Positions 60,014-64,000 of a stretch of DNA of 64,000 bases are shown here, piece by piece. The DNA is taken from contig NZ_CANMTE010000002.1 in assembly GCF_947500795.1 (NCBI RefSeq), forward strand, positions 124,001-188,000, read 5' to 3'. Each line of letters begins with the position of its first letter. The stretch's first letter is position 1. The notes under the pieces are model-generated. The model was not told where the DNA came from. It was given only the letters and a program-made list of their open reading frames with translations, and made no database searches. Both the position numbers and the translations under genes were made by a program. This DNA comes from an uncultured Gelidibacter sp. GTDB lineage: Bacteria; Bacteroidota; Bacteroidia; Flavobacteriales; Flavobacteriaceae.

Positions 60014-61477
60014 TTATTTACTTTTTATGATTTGTAAAATTCTATTTTTTTCGAGCATGGCTACCATCAACACAAACCCGAGTAATAAACTGATTCCCAC
60101 GATATAATTTTCACGGAAAGCATAAAACGAAATTACCGAAAATGCAGATGAAACCAATAAATACAATCCCATTTTTTTCAAGTCGTACGGAATTGGATAA
60201 TATTTTTGTCCGTAGTAATAGGAGGCTACCATCATACTGGTATAGGCTACTAATGTGGCAATTGCGGAGCCTCTATATTCCATTATTGGTATCAACCAAA
60301 AATTAAGAGCCAAGGTTATTAAAGCTCCAAAAACTGAAATATAGGCACCAAACTTCGTTCTATCTGTCACCTTATACCACACTGAAAGATTATGATAAAT
60401 ACCTAAACACAGGTTGGCAATCAAGATTAACGGCACAATCCACATGGCTTCCCAATATTCTTCGCTTCTAACAATATAAGGCTTTAAAACATCGGCGAAG
60501 ACAACAATACTCAACAACATTACGGAACCAAAAGCAACAAAGAATTCTAGAATTAGCGCATAGTTTTTCTGCGGATTTTCACTTTTAGCGTGGCTGAAAA
60601 AGTAAGGCTCAATACCTAAGCGGTAAGCAGTAGCGAACAAGGTCATAAAAACTGCTATTTTGTAACACGCTGAATACATCCCGATCTTAGTGTCTGCAAT
60701 ATCTTCAGGTAGTAAATAATCCAATAGAATACGATCAAAGGTTTCATTGACCGAAAACGCAATTCCAGCGATTAATACCGGCATGGCATAACGCATCATT
60801 TTCTTGAAAAGCGCATTATCAAATCGGTACTGGATCTTAAAATAAAAACTTAGCATCAACACCAATGTCACTGCACTCGCAACTAAATTGGAGATGAAAA
60901 TATAGTTGATTTCAAAATTAGGAATGTATACGGATTCAAAGAATGCACTGTTTTCAGCCCATTTCTTTAAGTAGATTAAAAAGAAAATGTTCAACCCTAA
61001 GTTAACGGCCACACTCGCGATTTTTAACAGCGCAAAGCGCATCGATTTTCCTTTCGCCCTGAGCCATGCAAACGGAATTATGACCAAAGCATCCAATAAG
61101 AGAATCCAAATGACTAATGAAATGTATTCTTGTTTAATATCTGTCAGGGCTGAAATCTGCGTCTTGAATAAGAACGCCAAAGCAAAAAAGCCAAGCGATG
61201 AAACAATCAAGGATATTGCCGAAGTGCCAACCACTTTCTCTTGATCGTCTTCTTTATTAAAAAACCTGAAAAATGCAGTTTCCATTCCATAGGAAAGGAT
61301 GACATTAAAAATTACAAACCAGGAAAAAATAATGGAAACTTTTCCATATTCACCAACCGATGAAAGCACGCCTTTTGTAGTGTACAAAGGCACCAACAGG
61401 AAACTTAACATGCGCGGCAGCACTGTGGCTAACCCATAAATGAAAGTCTGCTTAAATAGAGATTTGAATCCGCTCAA
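60014..61477 (-). CDS. Polysaccharide/oligosaccharide flippase (Wzx-like)
   Basis: 487 residues with 12-14 predicted membrane helices, in the MOP (MATE-related) superfamily. The N-terminal FIYGLATVLPRMLSFLLVPL is typical of Wzx/RfbX-type exporters that flip lipid-linked glycans. It starts with TTG at 61477; an in-frame stop lies five codons upstream and the next Met is at residue 22 inside the first helix. First gene of a minus-strand run with dut, the nucleotidyltransferase and envelope genes. Confidence 0.88.
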   Translation of the reverse strand: MSGFKSLFKQTFIYGLATVLPRMLSFLLVPLYTTKGVLSSVGEYGKVSIIFSWFVIFNVILSYGMETAFFRFFNKEDDQEKVVGTSAISLIVSSLGFFALAFLFKTQISALTDIKQEYISLVIWILLLDALVIIPFAWLRAKGKSMRFALLKIASVAVNLGLNIFFLIYLKKWAENSAFFESVYIPNFEINYIFISNLVASAVTLVLMLSFYFKIQYRFDNALFKKMMRYAMPVLIAGIAFSVNETFDRILLDYLLPEDIADTKIGMYSACYKIAVFMTLFATAYRLGIEPYFFSHAKSENPQKNYALILEFFVAFGSVMLLSIVVFADVLKPYIVRSEEYWEAMWIVPLILIANLCLGIYHNLSVWYKVTDRTKFGAYISVFGALITLALNFWLIPIMEYRGSAIATLVAYTSMMVASYYYGQKYYPIPYDLKKMGLYLLVSSAFSVISFYAFRENYIVGISLLLGFVLMVAMLEKNRILQIIKSK

Positions 61478-61595
61478 GGTGGTTTTTAATTATTGGTTAA
61501 AAGTAGGGATTCTGGCACGATTAAACAATTATGAATATTTGCCCAATACAAAGCCTGAAAAGAGGTCTTTTCAGGCGATTTAAAGGCTTTAAAAT

Positions 61596-62078
61596 TTACT
61601 TAGAAGGTTTCTCCTGGATATTTTCAATTTTAAAATACAAGGTCTCACCATTTGCTTTATAGCTCACCATGGCCTCTGTTGGTTTCAATTCATATGGAAT
61701 CTTCTGTGTAACCACAGGTGTTTTATTAGCCATTTCATCCATTGGGTCACTGCTCATAATAATATCGACGTTGGTAGGTTGAGGATTTTTAAATTCCCCT
61801 ACATAAACACTACCTGCATCTGTAGTTTTCTTTGACAGATTGACGATCTGATCTCTGAAATATACAGAATCTAAAGTCAGCATACTATCATCCTTTTCAC
61901 TAACAGGAATGAAAAGATTGAAACCTGAACCTTCGGATTTCACTTCTGATGTCCACGATTCATAATATGCTTTACCGATAGCCATTGGAGGTGTTTTTTG
62001 AATTTTTTTAGCGTCAGAACAATTTGTCGGACCGACTACCATCATAAAGATGACTGAAAAAAGTGATATAAGTTTCAT
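61596..62078 (-). CDS. Hypothetical lipoprotein
   Basis: 160 residues from the ATG at 62078; an earlier in-frame start would put 13 polar residues before the signal peptide. Lipobox-like VGPTNC with Cys20. The mature part is predicted to be mostly beta strands and contains no other cysteines; I do not recognise the family. It stands alone, 118 bases upstream of the flippase gene on the same strand. Confidence 0.78.
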   Translation of the reverse strand: MKLISLFSVIFMMVVGPTNCSDAKKIQKTPPMAIGKAYYESWTSEVKSEGSGFNLFIPVSEKDDSMLTLDSVYFRDQIVNLSKKTTDAGSVYVGEFKNPQPTNVDIIMSSDPMDEMANKTPVVTQKIPYELKPTEAMVSYKANGETLYFKIENIQEKPSK

Positions 62079-62163
62079 AGAATAGCTGTTTGTTTTTTTT
62101 AAGATAACAAATAGCATTCCATAAATATTTTAGAATGCTAAAAAGGGAAACACTTGAAAGGAA

Positions 62164-62192
62164 AAAGCCTCACTTATAGGTAGTGAGGCTTT
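62164..62192 (-). terminator. Terminator after atpG
   Basis: 11-base-pair stem aaagcctcact/agtgaggcttt with a 7-base loop; on the minus strand it is followed by TT and lies 62 bases after the atpG stop. Confidence 0.8.
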
Positions 62193-62203
62193 GTTTATTT
62201 AAT

Positions 62204-62225
62204 ACCCTTCGACTGCGCTCAGGGT
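62204..62225. repeat. Dispersed TTCGACTGCGCTCA motif, copy 2, in a small palindrome
   Basis: ACCCT and AGGGT bracket the 14-base motif found also at 59416-59429, giving a short hairpin between the atpG stop and its terminator. Confidence 0.65.
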
Positions 62226-62254
62226 GACATTGTAACGATAGTTCGTAGCTACTT

Positions 62255-63115
62255 CTAATTATTTAGTGCCTCTGCACCACCAACAATTTCTAAAATTTCG
62301 TTGGTAATAGACGCTTGACGTGCTTTGTTATAAGTCAATTTCAATTGATCTCTCAATTCTGTTGCGTTATCTGTTGCTTTATGCATCGCAGTCATACGTG
62401 CACCATGCTCAGACGCGAACGAGTCTCTAAGCGCTTTAAAAAGCTGTGTTTTTAGAGATTTTGGAATCAATTGGTTAACGATATCAGCTTTTGAAGGCTC
62501 AAAAATATAATCTAAATCGGCATCAGCATCTTTTTCCATAGGAACAATTGGTAAAAATTGCTCGGTCATGATTTCTTGAGTTGCTGCGTTTTTAAACTTG
62601 TTATAAACTAAAACAATCTTGTCTGTTTCTTCTTTAATGAACGTATCCATCAATACTTCAGCAATTTCAGCAACATTGTCAAAAGATAAATCGTCGTAGA
62701 TATCACTTCTATTAGCAATTACGCGATTTCCCTTTTTAAAGGCATCATTGGTTTTTTTACCAATTGCAAAAACAGAAACCTCTTTACCTGCGTACTCTTC
62801 ATTTATCAAACGATTGGTTTCTTTGATAATATTCGAGTTAAACGCACCTGCCAATCCTCTGTTAGATGTAATTGACACTAACAATACTTTATTGATATCA
62901 CGTTGCTCGGCAAATTTACTTCCAGAATCAGCATCTAAAGTTGCGCTTAAGCTTTGTAATAATTCTGTTAATTTATCAGAATACGGACGCATTGCAGTAA
63001 TAGCATCTTGTGCTTTCTTCAGTTTTGCAGCCGATACCATTTTCATGGCACTGGTAATCTGCATCGTGGAAGATACTGATGATATTCTGTTACGTATTTC
63101 TTTTAAGTTTGCCAT
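62255..63115 (-). CDS. atpG: ATP synthase gamma subunit
   Basis: 286 residues, full length. The N-terminal ANLKEIRNRISSVSSTMQIT and the C-terminal ATDNATELRDQL and ITNEILEIVGGAEA are the two coiled helices that form the central rotor shaft inside the alpha/beta ring. It follows atpA by 120 bases on the same strand, a gap filled by heptamer-phase sequence, and is followed by a terminator, so it ends the ATP synthase operon here. Confidence 0.95.
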   Translation of the reverse strand: MANLKEIRNRISSVSSTMQITSAMKMVSAAKLKKAQDAITAMRPYSDKLTELLQSLSATLDADSGSKFAEQRDINKVLLVSITSNRGLAGAFNSNIIKETNRLINEEYAGKEVSVFAIGKKTNDAFKKGNRVIANRSDIYDDLSFDNVAEIAEVLMDTFIKEETDKIVLVYNKFKNAATQEIMTEQFLPIVPMEKDADADLDYIFEPSKADIVNQLIPKSLKTQLFKALRDSFASEHGARMTAMHKATDNATELRDQLKLTYNKARQASITNEILEIVGGAEALNN

Positions 63116-63123
63116 TTTTGTAA

Positions 63124-63158
63124 TTAGAATTAAGTATTAAGATCTTAGTATTAAGACT
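63124..63158 (+). repeat. Heptamer-phase array, five units
   Basis: Contiguous units ttagaat, taagtat, taagatc, ttagtat, taagact, all starting tta or taa. It lies 8 bases upstream of the atpG start codon. Confidence 0.75.
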
Positions 63159-63193
63159 GAACGAAAACACTTATCAACATTTTGAAAGCTTCC

Positions 63194-63242
63194 TCTCAAT
63201 CTTAGTACTTTGTACTTACTACTCTATACTTGATACTATTTT
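63194..63242 (+). repeat. Heptamer-phase array abutting the atpA stop
   Basis: Contiguous units tctcaat, cttagta, ctttgta, cttacta, ctctata, cttgata, ctatttt. The last unit contains the atpA stop codon (minus strand TAG at 63236-63238), so the array runs into the end of the gene in phase. Confidence 0.8.
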
Positions 63243-64000
63243 CTATATTTTGCTGATAATTCTTTAGCAACTGCTGCTAAAATATCAGTAACGTCATCAG
63301 TTAATTTACCTGCTTTTAAAGAAGCAAGCGCATCACTATGCTTAGCTCTTAAGTACTCTAAGTAATCACGTTCAAATTCTTTTACTTTCTCTACAGGAAC
63401 GTCTCTCAATAAGTTTTTAGAACCCGCGTAGATAATCGCGATTTGGTCTTCAACTCTAAACGGATCGTTTTGAGCTTGTTTTAAGATCTCAACGTTACGT
63501 TTACCTTTGTTGATTACGTTTAAAGTAACGGCATCTAAATCAGATCCAAACTTAGCGAACGCTTCCAACTCACGGTATTGAGCTTGATCAAGTTTTAAAG
63601 TACCAGATACTTTCTTCATCGATTTAATCTGAGCGTTACCACCAACACGAGATACAGAAATACCTACGTTAATTGCTGGACGAACACCAGAGTTAAACAA
63701 GTCACCATCCAAGAAAATCTGACCATCAGTAATAGAAATTACGTTGGTTGGGATATAAGCGGATACGTCACCTGCTTGAGTTTCGATAATTGGCAATGCC
63801 GTTAATGATCCACCACCTTTTACGATTGGTTTCAACACTTCTGGTAAATCGTTCATTTCTTTAGCAATCGCATCGTTGTCGATGATTTTTGCAGAACGCT
63901 CCAATAATCTAGAGTGAAGGTAGAAAACGTCACCTGGATACGCCTCACGTCCTGGTGGACGACGTAACAATAACGAAATCTCACGGTATGCTACTGCTTG
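63236..64000 (-). CDS. atpA: ATP synthase alpha subunit, C-terminal part
   Basis: Truncated by the window edge; 254 codons of the C-terminal half are visible and the frame stays open to base 64000. [20 protein letters not shown] is the conserved segment after the nucleotide-binding site, and the arginine finger is in [16 protein letters not shown]. The alpha subunit forms the F1 ring with beta and carries a non-catalytic nucleotide site. The stop codon is embedded in a heptamer-phase repeat. Confidence 0.96.
   Translation of the reverse strand, partial: QAVAYREISLLLRRPPGREAYPGDVFYLHSRLLERSAKIIDNDAIAKEMNDLPEVLKPIVKGGGSLTALPIIETQAGDVSAYIPTNVISITDGQIFLDGDLFNSGVRPAINVGISVSRVGGNAQIKSMKKVSGTLKLDQAQYRELEAFAKFGSDLDAVTLNVINKGKRNVEILKQAQNDPFRVEDQIAIIYAGSKNLLRDVPVEKVKEFERDYLEYLRAKHSDALASLKAGKLTDDVTDILAAVAKELSAKYRK

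Noticed and set aside
1-64000. tRNA, rRNA, tmRNA or riboswitch genes
   Set aside because: I looked for T-loop strings (GGTTCGAnTCC), rRNA cores and common riboswitch motifs and found none; absence by eye is not proof.
1-64000. Insertion sequence or transposase gene
   Set aside because: No product resembles a transposase, integrase or phage protein, in spite of the many repeats.

Overview
The window looks like chromosome of a member of the Flavobacteriaceae (phylum Bacteroidota), probably marine or host-free; the genus cannot be fixed from the sequence alone. The evidence is the low G+C content, the near absence of Shine-Dalgarno sequences, several copies of the Bacteroidota promoter motif TAnnTTTG, and gene families typical of this group: gldH, DUF4292, an HU-CCDC81/SPOR protein, a hemC-hemD fusion and an S46 dipeptidyl-peptidase. 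I see no rRNA, tRNA, phage, insertion sequence or CRISPR array.

Layout. 1-3.7 kb: end of a TroABCD-type metal ABC transporter. 3.7-9.4 kb: cell-wall peptide island (lipoprotein amidase, M14 carboxypeptidase, PBP4-type peptidase, PLP enzyme, L-Ala-D/L-Glu epimerase). 9.5-18.2 kb: DjlA-like co-chaperone, bacilliredoxin, PlsC plus acyl-ACP desaturase, a GxxExxY gene in a repeat-rich patch, HD hydrolase, radical SAM protein, DPP7-type peptidase. 18.3-20.7 kb: enoyl-CoA hydratase and histidine kinase. 20.8-32.2 kb: haem biosynthesis cluster (hemJ, hemH, AraC regulator, hemA, hemCD, hemE, hemF, hemB) with a MATE pump, EI24 and GNAT genes inside it. 32.3-37.4 kb: Lrp regulator, CNNM/CBS protein, ogt, a GIY-YIG gene between repeat arrays, serine hydrolase, exonuclease. 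38-39.8 kb: scoAB CoA-transferase genes split by a four-helix-bundle gene. 40-44 kb: ricT-like gene, gldH and pbp1A as one operon. 44.4-54.6 kb: trhO, recA, an ECF sigma gene with a membrane/beta-barrel partner, plsC2, trpS, dprA, HU-SPOR, thioesterase. 54.8-61.5 kb: envelope operon (EnvC-like, DUF4292, TPR, nucleotidyltransferase, dut, flippase). 61.6-64 kb: a lipoprotein gene, then atpG and the end of atpA.

Most of the window is core metabolism and envelope upkeep. The least explained part is its repeat landscape. Three unrelated small genes (GxxExxY, GIY-YIG, four-helix bundle) each sit inside their own private family of short repeats. The GIY-YIG gene lies between arrays in opposite orientations. 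The GxxExxY patch holds a decayed second gene copy and a 69-base duplication that carried off the first codons of the neighbouring HD gene. Separately, several intergenic regions contain degenerate tandem arrays in strict 7-base phase, some starting or ending exactly at a stop codon. These are the parts most worth following up.
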